Source: a virus
IMG/VR virus record: IMGVR_UViG_3300044712_002465
Span: 1-64,000 of that record
Length of the DNA stretch: 64,000 nt
Direction: 5' to 3' (one strand)
Below, piece by piece: positions 15,683-23,971 of the stretch. A model generated the notes under the pieces. It was not told where the DNA came from, ran no database searches, and was given only the letters and a program-made list of their open reading frames with translations. Position 1 is the first letter of the stretch. The number at the start of each line of letters is the position of its first letter. Made by a program: the position numbers and the translations under genes.

Positions 15683-16167
15683 GACCGCACCTGGAGTCCG
15701 AGCGCGCCGCCGATGGCCTCGCGGAGCTTAGAGTTGATGAGCGTGTCGACCTGCTCCCTGATCGCCTCCTTCGCGCGCTTCAGCTCGGCCCCGACCTCGT
15801 TCCCGAGCGCCTTCGACACCGCCTCCTCGACCATCTTCTGGACGGGCGTCTTCCGGTCGTAGCTGTCGTGCCTGTCGAGCTGGCTCGAGATCGCCTTGCT
15901 CACGCGCTGCCGCAGCGTCAGCTTCTCGCCGTTCGGGTTGCCGTAGCCGTCGGTCGGCTGCCAGCCCTCCGCCATCACAGCGGAGACCTCGGCCGCGATC
16001 CGCTCCCGCGTGAGGTCGAGGACGGCGGCGTCGATGGCCTCCTTGATCGCGCCGCGGACCGCGTCGTTGATCCGCTCCTGCGCGTCCTCCCGGACGGCAG
16101 CGGCGACCTGGTCGACGAGCTGCTGGACGCCGTAGCCCGTCAGCTTGATCTCGACGGTGGCGCTCAC
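15679..16167 (-). CDS. Helical hypothetical protein
   Basis: A 162-residue protein starting at GTG 16167 in the overlap with the upstream gene. It is mostly amphipathic helix (QQLVDQVAAAVREDAQERIN, KMVEEAVSKALGNEV), with one loop, GWQPTDGYGNPNGEKL, that could contact a ligand. It resembles structural phage proteins of the early region but matches no family I know. Confidence 0.55.
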   Translation of the reverse strand: MSATVEIKLTGYGVQQLVDQVAAAVREDAQERINDAVRGAIKEAIDAAVLDLTRERIAAEVSAVMAEGWQPTDGYGNPNGEKLTLRQRVSKAISSQLDRHDSYDRKTPVQKMVEEAVSKALGNEVGAELKRAKEAIREQVDTLINSKLREAIGGALGLQVRS

Positions 16168-16769
16168 GACCGCTTCTCCCCGCGGTTCGGGGCGGGCAGC
16201 GCCTTCGGGCCGCGCGGCGTGACGTCGATCTCCTGGGCCCGCGCCTTCACCTTGCCCGTGAGGGCGCCGTCGCCGGCGTTCTCGAGGATCACGTTGGCCC
16301 CGCCGATCTCGAGCCAGTCGCGGAGGGCGACGTCCTTGCCCTCGGCCTCGAACTTCGCCTTCCCGAGCCGGCGGGAGATCCCGTTCGTCGCGGTGAAGAA
16401 GACGGAGAACCCCGAGCCGCTGCCCGGCTCGACGCAGTAGGTCCCGAGCGGCGTGACCGCCACCAGGTTGTCGCCCTTCTTCTTCCACTCGAGGGGCGGC
16501 GGCGCGGGCTTCTTCCCGTCGGCCTTGCCGTCCGCCTTCGCCTCGGGCTTCTTCCCGTCCTTCGGCGTGGTGAGCGGAAGCTGGGGCTGGGCGTGCTGAC
16601 GGCCCTCGATGAGGTCGAGCAGCTCGTCCCGCCTCCCCTCCTTCTTCTCGATCAGGCCCTTCAGCCGCTTGGCCTCGGCCTTCTTCTCGTCCTTCAGCTT
16701 CGCGATGTCCCGCTCGACCTTGACGAGGTCGTTCGAGTACTCCTGCGCCAGCTCGGGGTTGGGCTTCAT
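16164..16769 (-). CDS. Hypothetical protein with coiled coil and beta domain
   Basis: A 201-residue protein. Residues 1-55 are a charged coiled coil (VERDIAKLKDEKKAEAKRLK). A Lys/Pro-rich linker with repeated KADGKK-like units follows. The last 110 residues form a beta domain (NLVAVTPLGTYCVEPG, FSVFFTATNGI, VILENAGDGALTG). No function can be assigned; the layout is that of an adaptor protein. Confidence 0.55.
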   Translation of the reverse strand: MKPNPELAQEYSNDLVKVERDIAKLKDEKKAEAKRLKGLIEKKEGRRDELLDLIEGRQHAQPQLPLTTPKDGKKPEAKADGKADGKKPAPPPLEWKKKGDNLVAVTPLGTYCVEPGSGSGFSVFFTATNGISRRLGKAKFEAEGKDVALRDWLEIGGANVILENAGDGALTGKVKARAQEIDVTPRGPKALPAPNRGEKRS

Positions 16770-17152
16770 GGGGTCTCCGTGGTGTTGGGGGTGGTGGTGC
16801 GGCGCTCGCGCTCGGCGAGCATCGCGTCGGCGATCTCGTAGGCGTTGACCGCGACGATCTCCTTGGGCGGGTACCCGGCCTTGAGCGCGTCGGCGTCGCA
16901 CCAGTGGGGCGCGCTGGCGAGGATCCCCTGCATCGCCATCGCGGCGAGGCGGTCCCGCTGGCGCAGCGGGTGCTCGCCGCACCAGTCGTCGGGGCTCACG
17001 GGAGGCCACCACGCGACCGGGCCACCGGCGAGGCTCTGCTCGGCCGAGATGTAGCGCTTCGGTTCGCGCCGGCACTGAAAGTCGCGCGACCCTCCGTCCT
17101 CGTTCGTGGAGTAGTCGAAGAACGGGCACGTCTTGCAGGTCGCGTCAGGCAC
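16766..17152 (-). CDS. Cys-containing phage protein
   Basis: A 128-residue protein starting ATCKTCPFFD with further Cys at QCRREP, WCGEHPL and HWCDAD. The CxxCPFF opening recurs in small phage zinc proteins. ATG 17152 overlaps the upstream gene. The C-terminal 40 residues are helical and charged. It probably binds zinc; function unknown. Confidence 0.6.
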   Translation of the reverse strand: MPDATCKTCPFFDYSTNEDGGSRDFQCRREPKRYISAEQSLAGGPVAWWPPVSPDDWCGEHPLRQRDRLAAMAMQGILASAPHWCDADALKAGYPPKEIVAVNAYEIADAMLAERERRTTTPNTTETP

Positions 17153-17519
17153 GGGAGGCCTCCTCGGCCGCGACGGGCGGCGTCAGCTCGTCGACCGCGG
17201 CCCGGAGCCGCGCGAGCAGCTCGTCGGCGTGGTGGATCGCGAGCCGGATCGCGTCGTTCCTCGTGCGGCTGACGGGATCCACGATGACCTCGTGCGTGGT
17301 GTGGCCCGCGCACTTGGTGCACCCCTCGCAGTTCGCGAGGTCGCGGCTCCCGTGGATCACGTGGTGGACGAGCGACTTCTCGACCCGGAACACCGTGTCG
17401 CCCTCGTCGGTCCAGCCGAGGTGAGCCACGATCCGGGCGCGGAAGTCCTCCCCGCTCCCGTCGGGAAGCGCGAGCGTGCGGCTCTCGCTCCAGACCCGCA
17501 GCAGATCGCCCTTAGGCAC
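17145..17519 (-). CDS. Small Cys/His protein
   Basis: A 124-residue protein with a CEGCTKCAGHTTHEV cluster around residue 64, flanked by His (VHHVIHGSRD upstream, AIHHADEL downstream), so a metal site is likely. The C-terminal part is helical. Operon overlap with both neighbours supports translation. Function unknown. Confidence 0.55.
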   Translation of the reverse strand: MPKGDLLRVWSESRTLALPDGSGEDFRARIVAHLGWTDEGDTVFRVEKSLVHHVIHGSRDLANCEGCTKCAGHTTHEVIVDPVSRTRNDAIRLAIHHADELLARLRAAVDELTPPVAAEEASRA

Positions 17520-17751
17520 GGCCCACCTCCCGGACGCCGGCGATCTCTGCCGCGGCGATGTTCATCCCGTCCCGGAAGTGCTGCAGGTAGGCGGGGACGA
17601 CCTCGAGGCGGGCGCCTGCCGTCACGCCGGCGAACCCCATGGCGGCGGACATCACGTCGTCGACATCGTGGCCGGCGTCGATGAGCTTCTGCAGCGCGCG
17701 AACGACCGCGGTGACGACCGCGTCCTCGCGCCCGTCGGCGACGACCTTCAC
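17512..17751 (-). CDS. Small hypothetical protein
   Basis: A 79-residue protein from GTG 17751, chosen for the 4-base overlap with the upstream gene. A helical pair (VVTAVVRALQKLIDAGHDVDD) is followed by VPAYLQHFRDGMNIAAAEIA. No family recognised. Confidence 0.5.
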   Translation of the reverse strand: MKVVADGREDAVVTAVVRALQKLIDAGHDVDDVMSAAMGFAGVTAGARLEVVPAYLQHFRDGMNIAAAEIAGVREVGRA

Positions 17752-18071
17752 GGCCTCACCTCCGCCAGCGCGGCGCTGTCCCGCGCGAGGATCGCTCGCG
17801 CGACGGCGCGAAGCAGACGCTCGTCGAGCGTGCAGAGGAGATCGTCGATCTTCGCCTTGCCGCGTCCGTTCCACAGGTCGAACGCGACCTGGAGGATGAG
17901 GTGCTCGCCCGAGGAGAGCGGCGAACCCTTGTCGATGTACTGGCACGCGAGGCGGGTGGGGCCCTCGGGCGTCCAGAGGCCGCGGTCGAGGCGTGGGTCC
18001 CGGCTCGCGAGGTGCGCGGCCTCGAGCAGATCCAGGATCGCGGCGCACCGAGCGCGCTCGCTACGCCACAT
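17748..18071 (-). CDS. Small hypothetical helical protein
   Basis: A 107-residue protein. The N-terminus, RCAAILDLLEAAHLASRD, and the middle, LSSGEHLILQVAFDLWNGRG, are amphipathic helices. LSSGEHLIL with a following DLWNG recurs in phage proteins of unknown function. It overlaps its upstream neighbour by 11 bases. No enzymatic motif is seen. Confidence 0.5.
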   Translation of the reverse strand: MWRSERARCAAILDLLEAAHLASRDPRLDRGLWTPEGPTRLACQYIDKGSPLSSGEHLILQVAFDLWNGRGKAKIDDLLCTLDERLLRAVARAILARDSAALAEVRP

Positions 18072-18579
18072 GGGACACCTCCGCCGGCATGTCCATCCGG
18101 AACCCGCCGCCGAGCACCGCGTTGAGGACGGAGAGGCACGCCTCGATCTCGTGGGACGCGAGCTCGCGGCGGCGCGCCTCGTCGGTCAGCCCGACGCGGA
18201 AGACCATAGACCCGTGCCGCGGTCCGTAGCCGTAGGCGTGGTCCTCGCGCTGGTCGTACCAGCGGTCGTAGTCCTTCGTGCCGAAGTACTCCTTCTGGAG
18301 GCGGCCGCCGCCCGCCGCGATCTCGCTCATGGCATCGCGCACGGCATCGCCACGCTGGCCCGAGTTGCAGGCGCCCTCCTGCCAGATCAGCTTCCTCGCG
18401 AGATCGAAGACGTCGGGCGGGACGCCCCGGCGCGCCGCCTCGAGCGCGATCTCGGCCTTCTTCTGCTCCCCCTCGATCCGGGCGAGCTCGGCGCGGTTGC
18501 GGAGGACCTCCTGGGATTTCTCGGTGGCGAGCTGGTCGATGTGCTGCACGAGCAGCGCCATGGTGGTCGGGAGAGCCAT
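18061..18579 (-). CDS. Hypothetical protein downstream of the SMC-like gene
   Basis: A 172-residue protein. Residues 1-50 form a coiled coil (EKSQEVLRNRAELARIEGEQ); the remainder is globular with GYGPRHGSMVFRVGL and RRRELASHEIEACLSVLN. It starts 2 bases past the end of the SMC-like ATPase gene and may be its partner subunit, but no nuclease motif is visible. Confidence 0.55.
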   Translation of the reverse strand: MALPTTMALLVQHIDQLATEKSQEVLRNRAELARIEGEQKKAEIALEAARRGVPPDVFDLARKLIWQEGACNSGQRGDAVRDAMSEIAAGGGRLQKEYFGTKDYDRWYDQREDHAYGYGPRHGSMVFRVGLTDEARRRELASHEIEACLSVLNAVLGGGFRMDMPAEVSHVA

Positions 18580-18581
18580 GG

Positions 18582-19901
18582 CTAGGCCGCCTCCGCGGGC
18601 GCCGGGTCGGCCACCACGCCGTCGCTGATGACGATCCCCGTGCCGCCGCCGTCGGAGACGATCTCCAGCAGCACCTGGAAGTCGTGCTTCGCCGCGACCT
18701 CCTCGACGAGCTTCATGGACTTGGCGTCGAGCAGCGAGGCGTCCCGGATCGTCATCACCCGCAGCTTCGGGTTCGCCGCCATCCCGATCGCGAGGGAGAC
18801 GCGGAGCTGCTCCGACGCGCTGGCCTGCTCGATCGGGAGCCCGTTGAGGAGCACGCCGGCGTCGTTGAACGACAGGCCGTCCACCGGGAACGCCGCCTCG
18901 GCGAGGGCCTTCGCCTTCTGCTCGTCGATCCCGTCGATCTCGTCCGAGAGCTTCTTCGCGGCCGCCTCCGCCTGCGCGAGCTCGGCGGCGAGGGCCTTGC
19001 GCTGCTTCCTCGCCCGGACCTTCTCGTTCACGCCCTCGACATCCCGCATCTTCGCGGCGAGCGCGGTCAGGTCGGGGTCGACCAACCCCTCGACCTTCGC
19101 CGCGAGCGCCTTGCCCGCGGCGCGGGCCTCCTCGAGCGCCTCGTCCGCGGCTCGGCTCGCCTCCTCGGCGCGCTCGAGGGCTGCCCGGGCCCGCGAGACC
19201 TCGGCGGCGGCCTGCTCGGCCTCGCGCTTCCGAGCGGCGAAGACGTCCTTCGCGCGCTGGAGCGCGGCCCGCTCCATGTCGTTCGCGGCCTTCTGCTTCT
19301 GGAGCGCCTGCGACTCTTCGAGGAGCGCGGCCGTGCTCACCGGCTCGTCCGGCGCCTCGACCTCGGGGACGGCGCGGAGCCGCGCCTCGATCTGCGTCAC
19401 CTGGGCGTTCGCGCCGCGGCGCGCCTCGTAGGCCTTCAGCCGCTTCGCGTCGAGGGTCGAGAAGTCGAGCCCCACGAGCCTGCGGAGCTGCTCCGCCTGC
19501 TCCTTCGGCTTCAGCCGCGTGAAGGCGAGCGGGTCGAAGGTGAGCTTCCCGATGAGGGCGTCCAGGATCTGCTGGGGCTTGCTCAGCGGGGTCCCGTCGA
19601 GCGCGCGCACTTCGAGCTCGGTGCGGGTCTCGGTGCCCGACCGCCACCACCGGCGCTCCGCGACGAGCCCCTGCAGGCCCTCCGTGAGCGTCACCTGGAC
19701 GCGGCCCTTCTTCTCGCCGCGGCGGAGCGGCTCGGCGGGGCAGAGATCCTTCCCCCCGAGCGCCATCGCGATCGCGTTGAGGACCGAGGTCTTCCCGGCG
19801 TTGTTCGGCCCCTCGATCCGGACGACCTGCTTCCCGTCCAGCGCCAGGTGGACGAGCCGCACCCGCATCACGTTCTCGACTTCCAGTCCCGAGATCCTCA
19901 T
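18582..19901 (-). CDS. SMC/SbcC/RecF-like AAA ATPase
   Basis: A 439-residue ATPase. Walker A GPNNAGKT (31-38) follows a short ISGLEVENV strand typical of RecF/SbcC-type proteins. A long coiled coil (about 160-320) separates it from an ABC-like signature ASEQLRVSLAIGMA and a D-loop region RVMTIRDASLL. Phage versions are shorter than cellular SbcC and often sit beside recombinases, as here next to RecT and YqaJ. It likely tethers or clears DNA ends during recombination. The usual SbcD-type nuclease partner is absent; the adjacent YqaJ exonuclease may fill that role. Confidence 0.85.
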   Translation of the reverse strand: MRISGLEVENVMRVRLVHLALDGKQVVRIEGPNNAGKTSVLNAIAMALGGKDLCPAEPLRRGEKKGRVQVTLTEGLQGLVAERRWWRSGTETRTELEVRALDGTPLSKPQQILDALIGKLTFDPLAFTRLKPKEQAEQLRRLVGLDFSTLDAKRLKAYEARRGANAQVTQIEARLRAVPEVEAPDEPVSTAALLEESQALQKQKAANDMERAALQRAKDVFAARKREAEQAAAEVSRARAALERAEEASRAADEALEEARAAGKALAAKVEGLVDPDLTALAAKMRDVEGVNEKVRARKQRKALAAELAQAEAAAKKLSDEIDGIDEQKAKALAEAAFPVDGLSFNDAGVLLNGLPIEQASASEQLRVSLAIGMAANPKLRVMTIRDASLLDAKSMKLVEEVAAKHDFQVLLEIVSDGGGTGIVISDGVVADPAPAEAA

Positions 19902-19937
19902 GGCGTTCCCCGTGCTCTCCGCGTGGTGGTGCTGCCG

Positions 19938-21002
19938 CTACTCGAAGTCGCCCTTCGCCTGCCGCTTCGCCCCCCCGCCGCCCGCCGAGGCCGCCGGTGC
20001 CGCGGGCGGCTTCGCCTCGCGCTCCTTGCGCGCCTTCTCCTCCTCGGCGGTCTCCCACTGGACGTCCTCGCCCTCGCCGCCCTGGGGGGCCGCGCCGGCG
20101 TCGGGCTGCTCGCCGGCGGGCGGATCCCCCACGCCGAGCGCGCCCGCGACCTCGGACGCGGTGTCGCCGCCCTCGTCCTCGGGGACCACGCCGAGGTCGA
20201 GCTCGATCGGAGCGGTCGAGACGACCGTCTTCCCGGTCTCGTCGATGACGGCCTCGCGAGCGGCCTGCTCCTGCAGCTGGCGAGCGGCCTCCGTCTTGCC
20301 GGCGGGCAGAAGGTTCCAGAGCTTGCGCAGGCAGGACTTCACCGCCATCGCGTCGAAGTCGCCCTTCCAGGGGCCGGTGAGCTTCCCCTGCCGGTCGGTC
20401 GGCGCTCGCTTGTCGCGAAACGCCTCGGCGTCCTTCTTCGACATCGCGGCGATCTGGACCTCGCCGCCCTCGAGGCGGGCCGCCGCGAAGTAGCCGACCA
20501 CCTCGCCGCGGTCGGAGAAGATCCCGCCGTCCGCGCCGGGCTCGAACTCGAACTTCGTGATCGACGTGCCCTCGGCGTCGTACCGCAGCGTGAAGCGGTC
20601 CTTCGCGCGGACCTCCGTGGCGATGACCGACGGGACGAGACCCGTCTCCCGCGCCTTCTGGATCTGCGCGCGGTAGTCGATGATGTAGGTGCACTCGTAC
20701 CCGCTGATCTTCTTGTTCCAGCGCGGCACCAGCCACATCCGGCGCTGCGGCAGCGCGCTGTCGGGCTCGAGGTCGAGCTCGGCGCACCGCATGAGGGCGA
20801 CGAGCAGCGACGGCGGGGTGCACTTCGCGAGCAGCGGCTGCCGCGCGAGGGCGCCGTGCGCGAGCTTCACGAGCCGGTCGGGGTTGAAGTGCTTCCCGGC
20901 GACGAGGGCGAAGGCCTCGCGGCGCGACTCGATGAGCTTCGCGAGGTGCGCCGTCGCCTGCTTCTCGTCGGTCCTCTGGATCGCGGTGTTCTGGTTCGTC
21001 AT
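19938..21002 (-). CDS. recT: RecT-family single-strand annealing protein
   Basis: A 354-residue annealing protein. FNPDRLVKLAHGALARQP, the RCAELDLEPDSALPQRRMWLVPR region and ECTYIIDYRAQIQKARETG are classic RecT landmarks, and FDAMAVKSCLRKLWNLLP is the conserved C-terminal core. The last 90 residues are an acidic, Pro/Ala-rich tail that may bind SSB or regulate filament formation. It pairs with the YqaJ-type exonuclease just upstream, making a RecE/RecT-type pathway for phage recombination. ATG 21002 is well placed. Confidence 0.95.
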   Translation of the reverse strand: MTNQNTAIQRTDEKQATAHLAKLIESRREAFALVAGKHFNPDRLVKLAHGALARQPLLAKCTPPSLLVALMRCAELDLEPDSALPQRRMWLVPRWNKKISGYECTYIIDYRAQIQKARETGLVPSVIATEVRAKDRFTLRYDAEGTSITKFEFEPGADGGIFSDRGEVVGYFAAARLEGGEVQIAAMSKKDAEAFRDKRAPTDRQGKLTGPWKGDFDAMAVKSCLRKLWNLLPAGKTEAARQLQEQAAREAVIDETGKTVVSTAPIELDLGVVPEDEGGDTASEVAGALGVGDPPAGEQPDAGAAPQGGEGEDVQWETAEEEKARKEREAKPPAAPAASAGGGGAKRQAKGDFE

Positions 21003-21005
21003 GGC

Positions 21006-22106
21006 CTACCGCCTCTCCTTCGGGAGCAGCTTCCGCGCTCCCTTCCTGGTGGTGATGGTGCGGGTGAACTCGACGATGTCCTTCGCCTGGACCTGGAAGC
21101 CGTGGCGCTGCGCGTAGAGCGCGAGCAGCCCCTCCCAGTCGGTGACCGCGGCGACGGAGTCCCGGTCCTTCTTCCACGTCACGGTGATGGCGCCGGAGAC
21201 GATCCCGGTGGCCTCACCGATCGCGGTCTGGACGTGGAGCTTCCACTTCTCCTCCTCGGCCAGCCACGCCTCGCGGCTCTTCTTCGACTCGAGCCACTTC
21301 GTGATCGCCTCGGCCTGCTCCTCGTTGGCGAGGACGAGCGTCTCGTTCTTCGGCTCGGGGAAGCGGAGCTTCAGCCAGGCGCGCGCGCGGTCGGAGGGCT
21401 CGATCGGCGGCAGCTCGTTGCCGACGATGTACCGCTCCCAGACCATCTCGGCCCGCTCCCGCAGCGTGGCGATGACCTTCGGGTTCGGTTCGACCGGGTA
21501 CCACCGCAGCTTCGAGAGGCCGAACTGAGCCACGAGGTCCCATGCGTCGTAGCGGTGGACGCCGAGGTAGTGCTGGACCTGGACGTAGTAGGCCTTCGGA
21601 ACTCGGATCGGCTGCCCGGGCTCGGACCACTGGTCCCGGCCCCACTCGACCGTCTTCACCTCGGCGCCCTTCTTCCGACCGACCACCAGGCCGTCGGGAT
21701 GGGCGCCCAGGAACGGCTTGGCCGCGTCGCGGATGAAGGGGCCCTTCACGACCTCCTGCCCGGTGCGGCGCGCGTACTCCTGCAGGATCGGATCCTCGAA
21801 GAGGTTCCCGAACCGCATGCGCTCGGTCGCCTTGAACACCGGGATGAGCCCGCGCTTCTCGGCGACCACGTCCCAGAGGTTCCGGTAAGTGGAGAAGCCG
21901 CAGATCGCGGCGGCGTCGGTTCCGCCGATGGACGTGCGGCGCTCCTCGGCGAAGGCCTGCTCCTCGGGCGAGAGCTGCGCCTCGGCCTCGACCGGCTGCC
22001 CGCGCAAGCCTTCGGGCAGGGCGAGCAGCTCGAGCAGGTCGTCGTCGGAGAGTGCCTCGTTCGCGATGGCGGGCGCGCTGGTAGAGGTGATGGCGGTGGG
22101 TTCCAT
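21006..22106 (-). CDS. YqaJ-type viral exonuclease
   Basis: A 366-residue PD-(D/E)XK exonuclease of the lambda-exo/YqaJ family. RRTSIGGTDAAAICGFSTYRN is the family opening; RMRFGNLFEDPI and GAHPDGLVVGRKKGAEVKT supply the catalytic E, D and ExK residues; YYVQVQHYLGVH is the conserved Gln-helix. It resects double-strand ends and hands 3' single strands to RecT, encoded 3 bases downstream. ATG 22106 has CCAGGTGAACGCC before it; a GTG at 22115 is the alternative start. Confidence 0.92.
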   Translation of the reverse strand: MEPTAITSTSAPAIANEALSDDDLLELLALPEGLRGQPVEAEAQLSPEEQAFAEERRTSIGGTDAAAICGFSTYRNLWDVVAEKRGLIPVFKATERMRFGNLFEDPILQEYARRTGQEVVKGPFIRDAAKPFLGAHPDGLVVGRKKGAEVKTVEWGRDQWSEPGQPIRVPKAYYVQVQHYLGVHRYDAWDLVAQFGLSKLRWYPVEPNPKVIATLRERAEMVWERYIVGNELPPIEPSDRARAWLKLRFPEPKNETLVLANEEQAEAITKWLESKKSREAWLAEEEKWKLHVQTAIGEATGIVSGAITVTWKKDRDSVAAVTDWEGLLALYAQRHGFQVQAKDIVEFTRTITTRKGARKLLPKERR

Positions 22107-22111
22107 GGCGT

Positions 22112-22456
22112 TCACCTGGTGGCGAGGGAGAGACTGACGGCGGCGCCGGGCGGAAGGGATCGCGCCACCGCCCCACGAGCCGCCGGCTCATCCGGACGGT
22201 CGAGGCGAGAGGAAGCGACGTCGCGCGAGGCGCACGCGTCGCCGATGAGGGCGCCCGGGAGGAGCGGCTCGGCGCCGCACTCGGGGCAGAGGAGGGGGCT
22301 TCCCACCCCCGTGGCCGGTGCGCCGCCCGCCGGCTCGGACGTCGTCCCCGCCCGCGGGGAGGTGGCGCGGGCGAGGCGCGGCGTTGCACAGCACCTGATG
22401 CAGGGACCGTCGGCGAGGCGCTCGGCGCCCGCGCAGAGGGGGCACGGGTTAGACAT
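22112..22456 (-). CDS. Small zinc-ribbon protein
   Basis: A 114-residue protein with two CxxC pairs at the start (CPLCAGAE, CIRCC) and a second CPECGAEPLL site in the middle, so it may bind two zinc ions. The rest is low-complexity Ala/Pro/Arg. It overlaps its upstream neighbour. It may be a small nucleic-acid-binding regulator; unproven. Confidence 0.55.
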   Translation of the reverse strand: MSNPCPLCAGAERLADGPCIRCCATPRLARATSPRAGTTSEPAGGAPATGVGSPLLCPECGAEPLLPGALIGDACASRDVASSRLDRPDEPAARGAVARSLPPGAAVSLSLATR

Positions 22457-22781
22457 CGAGGCTCGCCTCCTCCCGCGTGTCGGGCCGTCCGTCCTCTCCG
22501 TCGTCGCTGGCGAGGTCGGAGGCGCGCTCGATCGCGTCGTCGATGAGCCGCTCGTCGTCCGCGGCCACCTCGACGAGCTCGGGGCGGTCGACGCCGCCCG
22601 GGCGGTCCTCGACGACCTCGAGCACCTCGACCGTGGCGTCCTCGTCGCCCGGGACCCAGCGCGACTCCGGGGTGAGCTGGGCGGGGCGCGGCGTGCCGAG
22701 CATCACGGTGCACTCGACCTTGAAGGCCTCTTCCGTCTCCGGGTGCTCCCAGCCCATCCGGACGGTGAAGGTGGCGGACAT
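22449..22781 (-). CDS. Small acidic hypothetical protein
   Basis: A 110-residue protein. The first third looks like a beta hairpin domain (FTVRMGWEHPETEEAFKVEC); the last two thirds are strongly acidic (VEVLEVVEDRP, ERLIDDAIERASDLASDDGE). Acidic early phage proteins can mimic DNA or block host DNA-binding proteins; here that is only a possibility. Confidence 0.55.
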   Translation of the reverse strand: MSATFTVRMGWEHPETEEAFKVECTVMLGTPRPAQLTPESRWVPGDEDATVEVLEVVEDRPGGVDRPELVEVAADDERLIDDAIERASDLASDDGEDGRPDTREEASLDV

Positions 22782-22784
22782 GGG

Positions 22785-23036
22785 CTACGTCCCCTCCGCG
22801 AACACCGCGGCGAGCTGCGCGTCGATGTCGGCGACGACGTCGCCCTCGCGCTCGACGCGGCAGACCTCGAACCGCGGCAGGTAGTGGTGCTCCCGGCCCT
22901 CGACCGTCACGTCCACGCCCCTCGGGAAGGGGAAGACGCGGACGGCGGTGATGCGCCCGAGGATGCCGGCGAGCCCGGTCTCGAGGATGACGTCGCCGGG
23001 AGCGAGCTCGGACGCCTGGACGGTCGTCTCACGCAT
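22785..23036 (-). CDS. Small hypothetical beta protein
   Basis: An 83-residue protein that looks like a small beta barrel: VILETGLAGILGRITAVRVF, VDVTVEGREHHYLP. It overlaps the first gene of the operon by eight bases. No family recognised; the fold resembles small OB/SH3-type domains. Confidence 0.5.
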   Translation of the reverse strand: MRETTVQASELAPGDVILETGLAGILGRITAVRVFPFPRGVDVTVEGREHHYLPRFEVCRVEREGDVVADIDAQLAAVFAEGT

Positions 23037-23469
23037 GGCAGGCCTCCCCGCGGGCGGCCGCGAGCGCCTTCTGCGCGCGCGCGATGCGGTCCACCGCCTC
23101 CTCGGTCCCGAAGGTCCCCGGGGCGGTCGCCACCTCGACCAGGTCGGCCAGCGCCGTGTACAGGCGCGGCGAGGAGGTCATCAGGTGCGCGGTGGCGAGC
23201 GCCTCGTCGCGGCCCGCCTCGATCTCCCGCGCCTCCTGCTCCTCGGCGTATCCGGGCTCGCCGCGGCGGGCGTTCGCCTTCGCCTTCGTCTCGAGGTACT
23301 CGAGCCGGCCCTGGGCGACGCGGTTGACGACCGCGATCGACCTGCCGCCGGCGATGATCTCGAACCCGACCTGCCCGTACGGTGCCGGCTCGCTGTACGG
23401 CGCCGGCGCCCACTTCGTCTCGACCTGCGTCCCCGTGCTCGCCATCGCGACCCCCGTCGCGGCGTCCAT
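23029..23469 (-). CDS. First gene of the leftward early operon, hypothetical
   Basis: A protein of 146 residues from ATG 23469. An in-frame ATG at 23496 lies upstream of the predicted transcription start (about 23478) and is rejected; ATG 23445 is a further alternative. The protein has a beta-type middle (YGQVGFEIIAGGRSIAVVN) and helical ends. Being first behind the operator-controlled promoter, it may be a Cro-like or anti-termination factor, but it carries no recognisable HTH. Confidence 0.6.
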   Translation of the reverse strand: MDAATGVAMASTGTQVETKWAPAPYSEPAPYGQVGFEIIAGGRSIAVVNRVAQGRLEYLETKAKANARRGEPGYAEEQEAREIEAGRDEALATAHLMTSSPRLYTALADLVEVATAPGTFGTEEAVDRIARAQKALAAARGEACHA

Positions 23470-23478
23470 CGCCGATGC

Positions 23479-23519
23479 GTGGTGTCTATTCCACATTCAA
23501 TCGGTGGCGTCAACACCAC
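23479..23519 (-). promoter_or_regulatory. Leftward early promoter with two operators
   Basis: On the minus strand, TTGACG (23513-23508) and AATAGA (23490-23485) are spaced by 17 bases. A 16-base palindrome GTGGTGTTGACGCCAC (23504-23519) covers the -35 and a partial one, GTGGAATAGACACCAC (23479-23494), covers the -10. This 41-base unit is almost identical to the one at 24336-24376 that faces the other way. The predicted start near 23478 leaves about 9 bases before ATG 23469. The layout is that of a repressor-controlled early promoter. Confidence 0.75.
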
Positions 23520-23564
23520 GCACAAGGGGTCGCGATAACCCCACGGCTTCATTGGGAGACGAGA

Positions 23565-23762
23565 TCAGCGACGGCGGTCGTGCCGGCGACGGTCCGACCG
23601 GAGCTGCCGGAGCTCGGGCGCCAGGTCGTCGATCGTGTCGAGCAGGTACTCGGCCCCGTAGTGCGGGTGGTGACCGCGGGCAGCGAGCAGAGCGAGGCGC
23701 GCGGCGTGCTCGAGGCGCTCAGCGCAATGGGCAACCCGCTCCCTCAGCTTCGTTGTCTTCAT
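23565..23762 (-). CDS. Small hypothetical protein in the switch region
   Basis: A 65-residue basic, helical protein (RERVAHCAERLEHAARLALL), ending in an Arg/His-rich tail. ATG 23762 is preceded by GGGGGA at good spacing and by an unusually AT-rich stretch (23765-23815) that may hold its promoter. It lies between the two mirrored operator units, where phages often keep a regulator or superinfection gene. Function unknown. Confidence 0.5.
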   Translation of the reverse strand: MKTTKLRERVAHCAERLEHAARLALLAARGHHPHYGAEYLLDTIDDLAPELRQLRSDRRRHDRRR

Positions 23763-23971
23763 CGGTATGTTTCCCCCGATGATCACTATTAGCAAACACC
23801 TTGCCGACAGTGAGCAACGCACTTCACGCGCGGTATGGGCTGCATTGAGGCGCGGTCCTAGCCGACGTGTGGCTGATCCGACACGGTCGTGGCGTGGACG
23901 CTACAGCCGATCTGCGGCCCGTGGCCGTGTGTCGCGGCCACGATATCGGGCGTGCGCGGCCGGTCGGCCGA
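23763..23971. other. Intergenic region in the switch
   Basis: No coding frame can be supported here. Bases 23765-23815 are markedly AT-richer than the surroundings and contain TTGCTAATAGT on the minus strand, a weak promoter candidate for the gene ending at 23565. Further right are short GC palindromes (GTGGCCGTGTGTCGCGGCCAC near 23920-23941) of unknown role. Confidence 0.35.

Noticed and set aside
18684-23327. A very long open frame antisense to the RecT/YqaJ/SMC genes
   Set aside because: It is Arg/Leu/Pro-rich shadow of high-GC codon use, has no ribosome site, and lies opposite clearly identified genes.
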